Assembly (NCBI GenBank): GCA_009731375.1
Contig: BJOX01000235.1
Location: forward strand, 697,180-761,179
Direction of reading: 5' to 3'
DNA: 64,000 bases
DNA from: Paulinella micropora
Taxonomy: Eukaryota > Cercozoa > Imbricatea > Euglyphida
Part shown: positions 36,035-48,312 of the stretch, piece by piece
Position numbering within the stretch: position 1 is the first letter of the stretch
How the letters are laid out: the number at the start of each line of letters is the position of its first letter
Program-made: the position numbers and the translations under genes
The notes under the pieces: generated by a model
What the model saw: only the letters and a program-made list of their open reading frames with translations
Database searches by the model: none
Told to the model about the DNA's origin: nothing

Positions 36035-38542
36035 ATGTCTTCTAGGTCTGAAGAAGCATATTGGAATGAAGAAGGAGGAGAGAATGAGAGAACCCCAATA
36101 GACCAGGAGGATAACGTTGGCCCTCTTGGGGACGGGGGAGATCTGGCAGTGCCTTCCTATGAAACAGGAGGACCAGAGGACCGACTGCTCGCCCCTGGGC
36201 GGATGGGAGAGTCGGAAGTCGAGAAGGAGAGGAGCGAGGAGGAAGCGAGGTTTGTGGCCGAATATGGCAATCTAAGTGAGAAGGAGTTTGAGGATAAAAT
36301 AGGGAAGGATGAGGCCTATAAATGGCTATTCATTCCCCCAGAAATACGATGGGGAGATCCCTTGAGAAAGGAGGATATCTGTTACCCCCTCCCAAAACAA
36401 GCCCTGTCTCTTGCAAAATTCCTCAGAGACGACAGTGCACAGTTACAGGTGCAACATGTCTCATTTGGGGACAATATGTCTTTACTGGAGCTTCTCGACC
36501 TCACATGGAAAGTGTTCGAGTGTGCTATACTCTATGAGTACCAGTCTAACAAGACTGTCCTGCCATGGGATTCAAGAGCACTGGCTAGGTTGCTCGATCC
36601 TGGTCAGGATATCGAATCAATCAAAAGAGGGGAAGGGGAGTTTAAGTCCAGGAACGTCCGAGGACAGATTAATGTCATGGATATACCCCTGAGACTTATG
36701 GAGATCAAGTTGGTGGACTTGAATAAACTCCAACAAACCCCGATTTATGGCAGGGACCTTCACCCGGCCCTGAAAGAAATAGAAGGCGAAGCTGGAGGGG
36801 TGACGAAGATTAAGAAGTTGCATGCGGCCTTGCAGAAGGACGACGCATGGAAGAGGTGGGCTTTCACCAAGGATCATACGATCTTGGAGGGAACGGCCGC
36901 ACCCGCCCTCACCAATAAAGCGGGAGAGAAGGAGTTGGCGGAGAAGGCTCTGTTCCTTCGGAAGGCTGCCGAGCTCATGTCTTTTTTTCATCATGCTCAA
37001 GACCTGCATATCAGGGAAAGAGCAGAGGAGAAAGAAAAGAAGGAGTTGGAGGCAAAGATTGCATTGGCTAAGGCGACGGCTACGAGACAGGCACCTTCCT
37101 CTGGGCCTTTTATGTCTCCCCCTGGGTACGTCCCGTCAGCCCATACAGCCCCTCCTGCCCCTACGACTAGCTCAGCGCCTACCACTGTCATTGTCAACAA
37201 TAATGACAAGAAGGACAGACAGGCTATCATTAACGCCTTCCAAAAATATACCAAGTCCGATGCCACTGCTCTGACGCTGTTCGCAGAGACAGCGAGTCAG
37301 AAGGACACGGATGCGAACCTTCGAGACAAGCTCCGAAGAATTGATGCTTGTATGAAGCAGCATCCAACGGACGAAACACAGGAGTATGAGGCGTTGTCCA
37401 CCTTGTTGGACCCATCAATCCTCACACAAGGATTTGATGTTGTGGAATACAAGGCGTTGCGAGCGGTAGAGGTGTCGGCTAGGAGAGCAGCCTCAGACCT
37501 GCAGTGCACGGTGCCAGTTGCCGTCCTCTTGCAATACTTTAAAACTCATGGGTATCAGCATCTGTGTACTGGTACTTTGATTGGGTTTGAGATTTTTCAA
37601 GAGGTGAACGAAGGGCTGGGCATTAGCGCGAGGTTGGCAGCGATCCTCACTGAGGTCAGCGCCAAGTACGGGCTCTTTTATAGCCGGAAGTCTATCATTT
37701 TGTACTTCCTGAGTGCTTTGTGTGCACGACACCCGAGCAAGCTCGCAAGGATCATACAGTCCTGTCCGACCTTCGCGGCGGTGAAGACGGCGGATTTTTT
37801 AGAAACGAATATATACGAGAGGGCCGTAGCGGCTGTTCAGCCGAGCGACCTGTATAGGGAGGTGCTCGAAGCGTGTTCCGACTTGGACACGGCCACCGAG
37901 TCATTCTCCAGTGCCGCGACACAAGGGGTTGGAGGTGCTCAAGCAGCACATACAACTCGGTCGGCGGGTCAAAAGAGGGGGAGAGACGAGCCGACGCCGT
38001 GCTACCGCTATTTTTCATATATGGCGTGTAAGAATGAGGCGAAGCATGGAGTAGGCACCTGTCCACACAGTCATGACTCTGACGATGACAGGATGCGAAA
38101 TATCTTCCTGGGAGAACTCAAAGGCTCAAAAAAGGAGCAGGCCTTATACAGAGTTTACAAGAAGGAGTTGGTGGAGAGGAGGTGGAATGCAAATATGGTC
38201 GCGGACGGAGAGTTCCGGGAGGCCATCATTTCCTTCCTTGAGAAGATGAAGAGAAAGGAGGAGAAAGAAGCAGCGGGCCGACAAGCGGCGCCGACTAGAG
38301 GAGGAGAGACGAGAGGAGCGTCACGAGGGTCCCGAGGGACACCAAGAGGATGGGCACCAAGAGGTCGGGGCTATCGGGGAAGGGGAGGCCGGACCCCAGC
38401 GCGCCCTCCCAGAGGACACGGATACTGGAATTATAGCTCCAGTTCCAGCTCCAACTACCCCCAGCAAGCTTATACCGCTGCGGAGGGGGGACGTCAAGAC
38501 GAAGACACTGGCTCAGGTGAGCGTGTTGAAGTCCTAGAATGA
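36035..38542 (+). CDS. gag: Element B Gag with CCCH finger and RGG tail
   Basis: 835 codons, starting MSSRSEEAYWNE. The acidic N-terminal 80 residues are followed by helical capsid-like sequence matched through most of A's gag. A Pro-rich linker (residues about 355-385) precedes a second conserved helical block. Near 38000-38074 lies C-x8-C-x10-C-x3-H, where most Ty3-type Gags have a CCHC knuckle. The C terminus has RGSRGTPRGWAPRGRGYRGR, a likely RNA-binding tail. It should form virus-like particles that package element RNA. It ends in TGA-CGG, after which the frame stays open into pol. Confidence 0.85.
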   Translation: MSSRSEEAYWNEEGGENERTPIDQEDNVGPLGDGGDLAVPSYETGGPEDRLLAPGRMGESEVEKERSEEEARFVAEYGNLSEKEFEDKIGKDEAYKWLFIPPEIRWGDPLRKEDICYPLPKQALSLAKFLRDDSAQLQVQHVSFGDNMSLLELLDLTWKVFECAILYEYQSNKTVLPWDSRALARLLDPGQDIESIKRGEGEFKSRNVRGQINVMDIPLRLMEIKLVDLNKLQQTPIYGRDLHPALKEIEGEAGGVTKIKKLHAALQKDDAWKRWAFTKDHTILEGTAAPALTNKAGEKELAEKALFLRKAAELMSFFHHAQDLHIRERAEEKEKKELEAKIALAKATATRQAPSSGPFMSPPGYVPSAHTAPPAPTTSSAPTTVIVNNNDKKDRQAIINAFQKYTKSDATALTLFAETASQKDTDANLRDKLRRIDACMKQHPTDETQEYEALSTLLDPSILTQGFDVVEYKALRAVEVSARRAASDLQCTVPVAVLLQYFKTHGYQHLCTGTLIGFEIFQEVNEGLGISARLAAILTEVSAKYGLFYSRKSIILYFLSALCARHPSKLARIIQSCPTFAAVKTADFLETNIYERAVAAVQPSDLYREVLEACSDLDTATESFSSAATQGVGGAQAAHTTRSAGQKRGRDEPTPCYRYFSYMACKNEAKHGVGTCPHSHDSDDDRMRNIFLGELKGSKKEQALYRVYKKELVERRWNANMVADGEFREAIISFLEKMKRKEEKEAAGRQAAPTRGGETRGASRGSRGTPRGWAPRGRGYRGRGGRTPARPPRGHGYWNYSSSSSSNYPQQAYTAAEGGRQDEDTGSGERVEVLE

Positions 38543-38545
38543 CGG
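38540..38545 (+). promoter_or_regulatory. Candidate stop-codon readthrough site between gag and pol
   Basis: TGA at 38540-38542 is followed by CGG, and the same frame is open with no other stop to the pol Met at 38618 and on to 43126. Element A keeps TGA at the same place, followed by CAG. UGA followed by C, and UGA-CGG in particular, is an established leaky context in some plant virus RNAs. Readthrough here is inferred. Confidence 0.65.
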
Positions 38546-38617
38546 GAGGAAAAGAGGGAGGAGGAGAAGAGAAAGAAGGAGATAAAAACTGTTCTTTTTA
38601 ATCCGACAGTCACAGTT

Positions 38618-41600
38618 ATGCCTACTGTTGCTGAACAGGATACGAACGGTTCCGTTCCTCCTAGACGTGAAGTTGAAGGCACACAGCCTCACAAGCCTCA
38701 AGGTAAGCATTTGCTAGTTCATCCTTCGAGAGCTAATATGATAAATGATGCGAATAGGAAGGCGAAGAAGGCGATGGAGGAGAGGAAGCCGCAACTGAAG
38801 GCTAGGTCTCCGCCTACGAAGAAGCAGCGGACCGTTCCCCCGCCAAAGGACGCAACCGTCTCTACGGTAGACAAGTGTACATCTAGTGTACCGGACTCTG
38901 TCAAGCGGACACTTGAGATACCGGAAGCCCCGGAGACTCAAGAAGTTAAGTTGGAGGAAAAGAGGGAAGAACGGAAGGAGGACAAGGAACTTGAGCTTAG
39001 ACTCAAAACCCTAGAACAAAAAATTCATGTGCTAGCGGCTAGTATACATAGACCGGACGCGCTATGCTACACTGACCTCTTTTGTGAAACTTTACAAACC
39101 ACATTAAAAGTTGGTAATGATACGATGGCGAATATTAATATTGTCGGCCAGAAGTTTTTGAATAGTCACCGGACATGGGTTGACAAAAATATTAGAAAAA
39201 CAAAGGGGACCCTAAAAGGGGTAGGCAGCCGTACGGAAATTACGGGCATCGTCACATTAATTTTCAAATTGAAATCCGGTCGAGTATATCGTGCGGACCT
39301 CTATGTTGTCCCCGATTACCATGGTTCAATCCTGCTGTCGTATGACCAATTGGCTACGATGGGGGCAGTGATCGATTGCGCCGCACGGCGAGTAATTTAT
39401 GGAGTGAAAAATGGAGAGAAGGAGGATATTAATCCGATGACGGCTACTGACTCATACGAGGCTTTTGAGCTGAGTCTAGCAACGGAGAGAAAAAGGTTGG
39501 CCTTCGTACATGAGGCAACTGAAGCCTATGTACACCCCTATGTCACAGTGCCGGACGAACTGTCCTGGACCGACAATTGGGAGACGGAGATGCAGGCGTA
39601 TACGGTTACGATTCCCGCATGGGACAAAAAGTCTATTGATGACTTAATCGTAGCGCGTAATGAGGAGATAATATGTGTTGCGAAACAGTGCCCGTCGTTG
39701 GCCAGATTCGCAGAAGGTGGTGGGGCAGATGTCCATATTACTAATGGCTACTGTTACCACGCAAAGATGTCAGATGAAAAGAGAGAGGCGTTTGTGCCAA
39801 GGAGGAAGGGGCGTATCCCCGATACTCCAGAGGATGACATTAAAACTTTTATCACGAACTTTTGGGGCGATGTGCCTACCTGGCCGCGCTCATTAACTGA
39901 AGTGAAAAAGTGTCTACGGACTCTATTTGAGAGTAACAAGCCGTATACTGTCATTCTGCCGTACAATGAGAAGGCGATATGGGCACAGGAGATAAGGGAC
40001 CGGCTTATTGATCATCCTATACCGGTTCCCTCTCGCAAGCAACAGTTAGTGGTGGCTTGTCGACTCGGGTCTCGGGAGCAGAGCAGTGCATACAAGCGGA
40101 AGCTCAGAGCCCAGGACAAGTTGAAATTGATACCTCAAGCTTTCACATGCTTTGATGGTTTCTACACCCGTAAGGCTCCGATACAATACGCGAACCTTAT
40201 TGATATGCTTGTCGGACTCGGTCATGATGATGAGCCGGACACAGTCACGTATGAACGGACGGGACTGGACGATTTGTCCGAGGAAGATTTGAGTTTGGAG
40301 GAGGACTTAGCGCCCCTCAAAGAACATAAGAAGATGTCGGAGGAAGATTTCCAAGCGGCGGCGCGGAAAATTTTAGAAGAAGGAGTGGGTACGGAGAGAG
40401 AGAAGGAGCTTCTCAAAGCTAAGATGGAGGCGTACAGAGAAATTTTCGACCCTCCTCGGGCAGGTGGTGTAAAGTCGGAGGACTTCACTGCTGTCATTTA
40501 CAAGATACCGGGTGCGGAGCCATCTCCGGCACCGCGGAGGGCAAATTTGAGCATACATGAGGCGAAGATAGCGGAGGAGAACGTGAGACAGTTGCTCAAT
40601 GAGGACTTTATTGAGAGATCTACATCTCCAATTGTCTCTCAACCGAAAATCGTCCCCAAGCCAGGAGGAGAATGGCGTTTGACGATCAATTATGCCCGTG
40701 TGAATAAGGTGCTAGAGGAAGAGAGAAATCCTCTGCCGACCTTAGAAGAGGGCAGAAGAGTGCTGCGGAATGCTAAATTCTATTCGGTCATTGACCTTAA
40801 GAACGGCTTCTGGCAGATACCACTGGACGAGAAATCCAGATGGCTGACTGCATTCGTGGTTGGTATGGAAATATACCAGTGGAAGGTGCTTCCGATGGGA
40901 CTCAAACAGGCCCCGGGGCTCTTTCAGAAGGCGATGCAGAAGATGTTGAGTGGTCAATATGACGACCAGTCGGAGGATGGTTTTATGAGAAGGAGAGGAC
41001 AGAAGGCGGGAGAATATGCATTTTGTTACATCGATGACATTATCGTATACTCTAACACAATGGAAGAGCATATCGATCACTTGTCAGATGTCTTCAGGCG
41101 CATCGGAGCTTTTGGCCTGAAATGCAACTTAAAGAAATGTCAGCTTGCAAAGACAAGTGTGACGTATTTGGGTTACGAGATTTCTCATAACAGAGTCTCG
41201 ATATCGCGCGAGAAGAGGGAGGAGATCATGAGTAGACAGTTGCCAAAGAATCGCACAGAGTTACACTCTTTTCTTGCGATGGCACAGTACTACAGCCAGT
41301 TCATACCCGATTGGGGTGCAACTCGGGCTAAGTTGGAGAAGATGATTGATTTTGGAGACTTTGAGAAGTGGGATGAGGAGGCTTTGCAGGCGTTTAATAC
41401 GCTCAAAGATCTCATTTACAAAGATCCCAAGGACGGCGGATTAGTACTTATGATGCCCGACTTTACGAAGCCGTTCGTAGTCGACACGGATGCATCTAAG
41501 TTTGCGATTGGCGCGGTGCTGCAACAGGAAGATGAGGAGAAAAAGTTGCGCCCGATCATGTTTATTAGTAGAAAGCTGTGTGCGGCGGAGCGAAATTACT

Positions 41601-44362
41601 GCACGCGACAGAGAGAGGCGTTGGCAGTAGTATCTCTCAAGAGGCTCAGAGAATATCTATGGGGAGGACCTCTATTCACGGTTAGGACCGATCATCACAA
41701 CCTTCTTTGGTTGATGAATCATGAACAAACCGGCCGTTTGGCGCGGTGGCAAGCTTTCTTGTCATGTTTCAATTTCACGATGGTCTACTTACCGGGAAAG
41801 CGAAACGTAGTCGCTGATAGCCTTTCCAGGCTAGAGTTTCAGTCGGAGGTGTCGGCTCTCGTATCATCAGTGGAGATGATGGACCTGTCCACGGACAAGG
41901 TATACGAGGTGAGCCACATAGAGGCGATGCAGATGGCAAGAGGCGTTCGTTATGACCGCACGGGTCTACGATATAGTCCTCAAGGCCCGGAGCATGGCAT
42001 ATGCTGTGAGGCGCATGTTCTCGAAGACGCTGAGTGGTCTTATGAGGCATACGAGAACGCGAAGGCGAATATAAAAGAAGAGGAGGAGACGACTGAGGTC
42101 TGTACTGAACCTCCACAGGAAAATCGAAGCGAGCTTGATGAAGACCCGGAAAGGGTAGGAGTAAGGTTGGAGGACGGTACTATTCATATCGCCTCGCCTA
42201 CCGCGTGGAGGCAGCAACAGGCGACGGATCCGGAGTTCAAGGAGCTCATAACGTTATACAAGAACCCTAATGAGCTTAAAAAGACTCCACAGATCAAAGA
42301 TCAGATGAAGGAGATGGCGTGGAGAGATGGGCTATTGTGGTACAAGGGCCAGCATGGCAAATTTGCATCACAGCCTGACAAATGGACTCTCTGGGTACCA
42401 GAGAAGTTGAGGCGCTTTATATATGTCGCAGCCCATAACTGCCCCTTACTGGCACATCCGGGTCGACAAAGAACTCATTGGTTCATAGCGAGGCGATTTT
42501 GGTGGAAAGGGATGAAGGAGGAGATAGACAGGGAAGTGGACGCATGCATCCCATGCAAAACCACAAAGACACCGCTGAAGGCGAACTTTGGCCTGATCGG
42601 TACATTCCCGTTACACGCCGGGATGTTTGAATTTTTACACATCGATCATGTGGGACCTTTCCCCGAATCGGCAGAAGGGTACAGATACCTTCTTACCGCA
42701 ATAGATCGAGCCACCAATTATGTCTGGGTTGTTCCTGTTAAGGACGCTACAGGCAAGACAACTGCGGAGGCTCTGATCGATAGGATCGTCTCGCAGATCG
42801 GAGTGCCTAGAAAGATATGTTCTGATCGAGGTTCTGACTTTAATAATGAAGTCATCGACAGACTATCTAAGTACTACGGGATGAAATGGCAATATGTTAC
42901 TGCCTATAACCCGAGAGCGAATGGCAAGATCGAGCGGGTACATAGACCTCTCAAAGCCTCGCTTAAGATGTACTGTATAAAGAAGGAGAATCAGAGAGCC
43001 TGGGTGGAGGCAGCATCTTCATTTACCTTTGCAATGAACTGTCTACCCTCATCGGCATTAGGAGGAGCCAGGAGCTCAGTCTCGCCATATCAATTGGTTT
43101 ACGGCCGAGAGCCTAATATCCCAACCTAGCTTCTGCATCCAAAGGACACTTGGGCAGATGAGGATGAGTTGTTCGGGATGTGGCTAAGAGCGAAGATGGA
43201 GGCGGAGCAAATAGTTGCGGCGCACAGGGAGGCGGAGCGCAGAAAGACTGATGCACAAGGAGTGCGACAAGCGCACTTAGATCAAGTCCGTTTCCGGGTT
43301 GGGGATATTGTACTCCTGTACCATCCTCAAGTACCCAAGGGGGTTAGCTCTAAGCTGTTTACCCACTGGAAAGGACCATACCAGATTATGGAGCAGATGG
43401 GACCTCTGAACTATAAGATCAGGGGTAGAGGGAAGGTGCAAATTGTGAATGTTCGAAGGCTGATCAAATATGACCCCTTCTTACTCGAGGATGAATCCGT
43501 TGAGGAGGCGTTGAAACGGATGAAGGAGGATTTCAAAGAGGTACCGCCTATCAGTAAGGAGGATACCTTAGAGGAGGAGAATGCCTATCGGGCACCTGTC
43601 TCGGAGAAGGAGGAGACCGAGAAGGAGAGCAAGGAAGACTCAAACCGCAAAAGCGCGGCGGGGACTCAGTCTAAGGCCCCCATAGTCCGCGGCGGTACAA
43701 AGGAGAAGTTCACGGAGGCGCAGAGGAGGAGAGCGCAAAATGACCTTATCTTCGACCAACCGAGGAAGGTGGCGAGATCGACGCGAGCGACGGATGTCCA
43801 TGGAGGAGGAGAAGAGAAGGACACTAACCCAAACGCGGGTAATGTGGACATTCGACATGCGCGATGGAAGGAAGGCGAGGCGATTGCGACCATCAAGTGG
43901 GTCCGAGACGCTTTTTATCTGTTGAGACCGGCAGAATCTCATGTTGCCGATGACACTCTCTCAGATCTTTATCTCATGCGAGCTGTGGCGGTCCCGCAGA
44001 CTACACGGGCAGCGCGGACATCGAAGAGATCCTCAGCAGCAAAAACGATACAACCGGTACTCCATTTCTGGAGAAGCATGGACCCTGTTGAGGATCCAAA
44101 AGCTAGACAATACTTACCGGTATACAAAGACGCGAAAGATCTCGAGACTTGGGATGATACTATTACCCCTCGAGACAAAGACCACACTGCGTGGACTATT
44201 CAGTCACTGCCTAGGGGAGTGCTTGACATTCCTTTTGACTTATCATTGGGCGCCATCCCTAACAAAATATGGGACATTCTTGAGGAGTCAAAGTTTGACT
44301 TGACTTTTGTTGGCGGCCCGCCACCTGGCAAAGGGGTTCGCGCAAGGCGACGAAGGCAGTAA
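38618..44362 (+). CDS. pol: Element B Pol: protease, RT, RNase H, integrase (one nonsense codon)
   Basis: A protease-like segment has VGNDTMANINIV (DTM at 39119-39127) and the later strand GSILLSYDQLATMG. RT: IVSQPKIVPKPGGEWRLTI, YSVIDLKNGFWQIPL, FCYIDDIIVYS. RNase H: VVDTDASKFAIGAVLQQ and VYLPGKRNVVADSLSRL; compared with A, a Trp-Ala pair is reduced to Ser before LKRLREYLW. Integrase: His/Cys finger HNCPLLAHPGRQRTH...CIPC, then HIDHVGPF, CSDRGSDF and KIERVHRP carry the D, D and E. A TAG at 43127-43129 follows GREPNIPT where A has TCG (Ser). The frame then stays open to 44362, ending RARRRRQ. Pol Met 38618 may not be used if readthrough occurs. No chromodomain is evident. Confidence 0.85.
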
Positions 44363-45150
44363 GTGACATTTTTTTCTTTTATCACGCGTCGGACATTGAA
44401 AGCTGCATGTGGATTAATCTCATAGTGCCCATGTCAGATCATGTCTTATTAAAATATTTTTATACCATTGTTGTTACTTGGCATTTTTATCGCAACATAT
44501 GAGTGCGAAGGTCAATCGGCAAATGGATACGACACCGTAGAAGGGGATCGCTTGTGAGTTTAGCGATGGTGTTCCTGGTACGACCCTGCTTCAAGTATCC
44601 AGGGTGATGTTCTCAATAAATGTTCTCATAGTAGACATATTAAATATTTTTTTCTTTGGATATACTTAATATCGTCATACCAGCACGGTCCGTCTCTACT
44701 TGTGTCGGTTTATCGCATGGTCGGGTTCACTCACACCGGCTTTGGATATAGTTATTAGGACTGGCCCCCTAGTACTATATTAAGGTAACTGATTGAAAAC
44801 AAGGGTATGTTATTAAAAGACAATGTATTTACTGATCGGAAGTGTTTTTAGAGAAGGAAAAAAATTATAATGATGCCTTTATTTTAATAGTAATACTATT
44901 TGTTCTTGACATACTGCCTCAGGATTAAGTTACAGGGGGAACAACAAGTGTGGAAGGAGGAGTTTCTTATTTATTTACAAAAAATGAGGCTAGAGATTTA
45001 CAGTTGACGCGTGTCTGGTGTATGCGTTTTATTTATCCACTGCACCGTCTATCCGTGGGTTAATGCACTTAGTTGCAACACCCCGTAGCATTTGTGCAGA
45101 AAAGAAATCAGCAGCTATATAACGAAAATATTGCATATTTCCGTCATAAA
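44363..45150 (+). other. Element B 3' non-coding region
   Basis: No gene. Stretches such as TAGTACTAGGGGGCCAGTCC (written here on the minus strand) match the 3' end of element A at about 25036-25056, which confirms that the region belongs to the element. Confidence 0.7.
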
Positions 45151-45165
45151 AACGGGAAGGGGTAC
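45151..45165 (+). other. Polypurine tract of element B
   Basis: AACGGGAAGGGGTAC lies directly before the 3' LTR. Element A has CGGGAGGGGG plus TAC at the same place. It is the expected primer for plus-strand DNA. Confidence 0.75.
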
Positions 45166-45413
45166 TATAGGCATCACCCCCCGGATAGCCGGTAAAAAAT
45201 ACAGTTTTTCGGGTGTCAGGTGCACCTAGTTTTTTTCCCAGTATTTCAATATCGTTTGGCCGGATTTGACCTAATGCCATTTTAACCGTGGTCTGTGGCC
45301 GCTTTCTTTTTCGGCTTCACTGAGCTAATATAACGAGACATCATTGTCCTTTGGGGATTTGTGTCTGGTTGTATTACTGACTTTTTATCGAGCTATCTTC
45401 AGGGATTGTAACA
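45166..45413 (+). repeat. Element B 3' LTR
   Basis: Same as the 5' LTR except TATAGG for TGTAGG at the start, one C/G change in CATTGTCC and one C/T change in ATTACTGAC. Confidence 0.88.
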
Positions 45414-45666
45414 CTGCAATGAATTCGAAATCATTTTCAGTAAGTATGTAAATAAACGAATAGACCTCTCTACCATTTACTTATATTTCACCTGCTCACC
45501 CTGAGACAGGACTCAAAGCAGCCATAGTGTTCTTATTAAGAGTTAGTTGTATCTGCCTACTTGAAGAGTTGTATACAAACTCACAATTTAAGGCTCTTAT
45601 GGGATTTATATAAGCTTCCAAGCTTTTCTCTCATACCCCTTCATTCTAATACAACACTGACTAAAA

Positions 45667-45980
45667 CCGGAAGTATTGCTCACGACATTCAAGTAAAAAA
45701 AAAAAACAACTTTTTATATAATTTTCGACGAAAATTTAATTTTGGTTGGAATTTCGTCGGATTTTGGTTGGAAATTTAAAGTTTCCAATTTAACTGTAAT
45801 ATTTCGCGAAAATTTACGATATTTTGCGAACGAATATAGCAGTTAATTTGAAAAATACAAATCAAGTTTCCAACAAAAATCGAAATTCCAACCAAAATTA
45901 AAATTCCGTCGAAAATTAAAAACGTTGTAATTTTTTTTTTTTTTTACTTGAATGTCGTTAGCAATATTCTTCAAAACCGG
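45667..45980. mobile_element. AT-rich foldback (MITE-like) element
   Basis: Two long inverted arms. The left (from about 45667) and the right (ending about 45980) share CGACATTCAAGTAAAAAA and AATTTTGGTTGGAATTTCG in inverted form, with further pairing inward around the centre near 45820. It has no coding capacity. The ends include CCGG. A transposase source is not seen. Confidence 0.75.
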
Positions 45981-46189
45981 ATTTCATCTTAAAATACATT
46001 TAATAACAAGGAATCACTTCCACGAGTGAATTCCCATAAAACCAATAGCGTAATAACGATGTAGTATACCGTGGGTGTTACAATCTCACTCATACTGAGC
46101 AAGAAGGGGACTAGAGCGAGGATGCACCTGCATTGATTGCCTCAGTCCTTTACTGAATCCTTCATGTTGCCAGTGCATACTTGTAGTTA

Positions 46190-46234
46190 TTATCATTATT
46201 ATTATTACTATTATTATTATTATTATTATTACAA

Positions 46235-46310
<76 letters not shown>

Positions 46311-46311
46311 A

Positions 46312-46392
<81 letters not shown>
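46190..46392. repeat. ATT microsatellite
   Basis: ATT repeat with scattered variants, directly bordering the S1 element. Confidence 0.92.
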
Positions 46393-46658
46393 GGACACCG
46401 TGATAGCCCAGTGGTCAAGTTCTACCATCTGGGCCCTGTCGCCAGTTCGATTCCCGTCGGTGCCACCAGTATTTTCATTGAACATACCGATCCGTCTGGA
46501 CCAGTATTTTCATTGAACATACCGGCCCGTCTGGAAGTGTTGGAACTGCCCTTGCGGGGGTGTCATTAGAGCTTATCGTCAATTCTTCGTACTCCCCTCA
46601 CGGGTGAGACGATGGAGGCGCATGTGCAGAAATGCATCAGCCATTGACAGAGAAGCAC

Positions 46659-46659
<1 letters not shown>
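46393..46659 (+). mobile_element. S1 SINE-like element with tRNA-like head, full length
   Basis: The first 75 bases resemble a tRNA: TAGCCCAGTGG (46404-46414) fits an A box, GTTCGATTCCCG (46445-46456) fits a B box, and the ends GACACCG and CGGTGCC can pair with one mismatch. A TATTTTCATTGAACATACCG segment is repeated twice, followed by the body. The 3' end reads ATGGAGGCGCATGTGCAG...GAGAAGCAC and then ATT repeat. Transcription by RNA polymerase III is expected from the boxes. Confidence 0.85.
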
Positions 46660-46690
<31 letters not shown>

Positions 46691-46694
<4 letters not shown>

Positions 46695-46725
46695 TTGGAT
46701 CGTGTTGCCATAGTCTGAGGAAGCC
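46691..46725 (+). mobile_element. LINE 3' end fragment
   Basis: GGATCGTGTTGCCATAGTCTGAGGAAGCCT then ATT repeat. It matches the last bases of the LINE ending at 56470, so it is a severely 5'-truncated copy. Confidence 0.75.
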
Positions 46726-48160
<1,435 letters not shown>

Positions 48161-48161
48161 G

Positions 48162-48228
48162 TTTGGAGGCTCATGTCTCGAAACGGATCGTGCCATCAGC
48201 TGCATCAGTATGCCTTAGAGGAAGTATA
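48162..48228 (+). mobile_element. S3 3' tail fragment
   Basis: GGAGGCTCATGTCTCGAAAC to GAGGAAGTATAT, matching the end of the full S3 copy next to it. About 85 bp of unique sequence separates them. Confidence 0.75.
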
Positions 48229-48312
48229 TCTTTCTTCTCGGAGTGTTGACTGTGATATATTTGAGGGTAACACCTGATGATAAAAACTTAGTCCGCTTGT
48301 TTATCAGAGCTC

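Larger units (their letters stand above)
35025..45413 (+). mobile_element. Element B: nearly intact Ty3/gypsy-type LTR retrotransposon
   Basis: 10.4 kb, with 248-bp LTRs at 35025-35272 and 45166-45413 that start TGT and end ACA. They differ at only three positions that I can see. The flanking CTGC at 35021-35024 and 45414-45417 is a likely 4-bp target duplication. Order: LTR, candidate primer-binding site, 5' leader, gag, in-frame TGA, protease-RT-RNase H-integrase, 3' non-coding, purine tract, LTR. That domain order is the Ty3/gypsy one. The insertion looks recent. One nonsense codon interrupts the integrase. Confidence 0.9.

Noticed and set aside
46393-46467. A functional tRNA gene
   Set aside because: The A and B boxes are good, but the acceptor stem has a mismatch, the anticodon arm is poor, and the sequence continues into a repeated body with several copies; a SINE head fits better.
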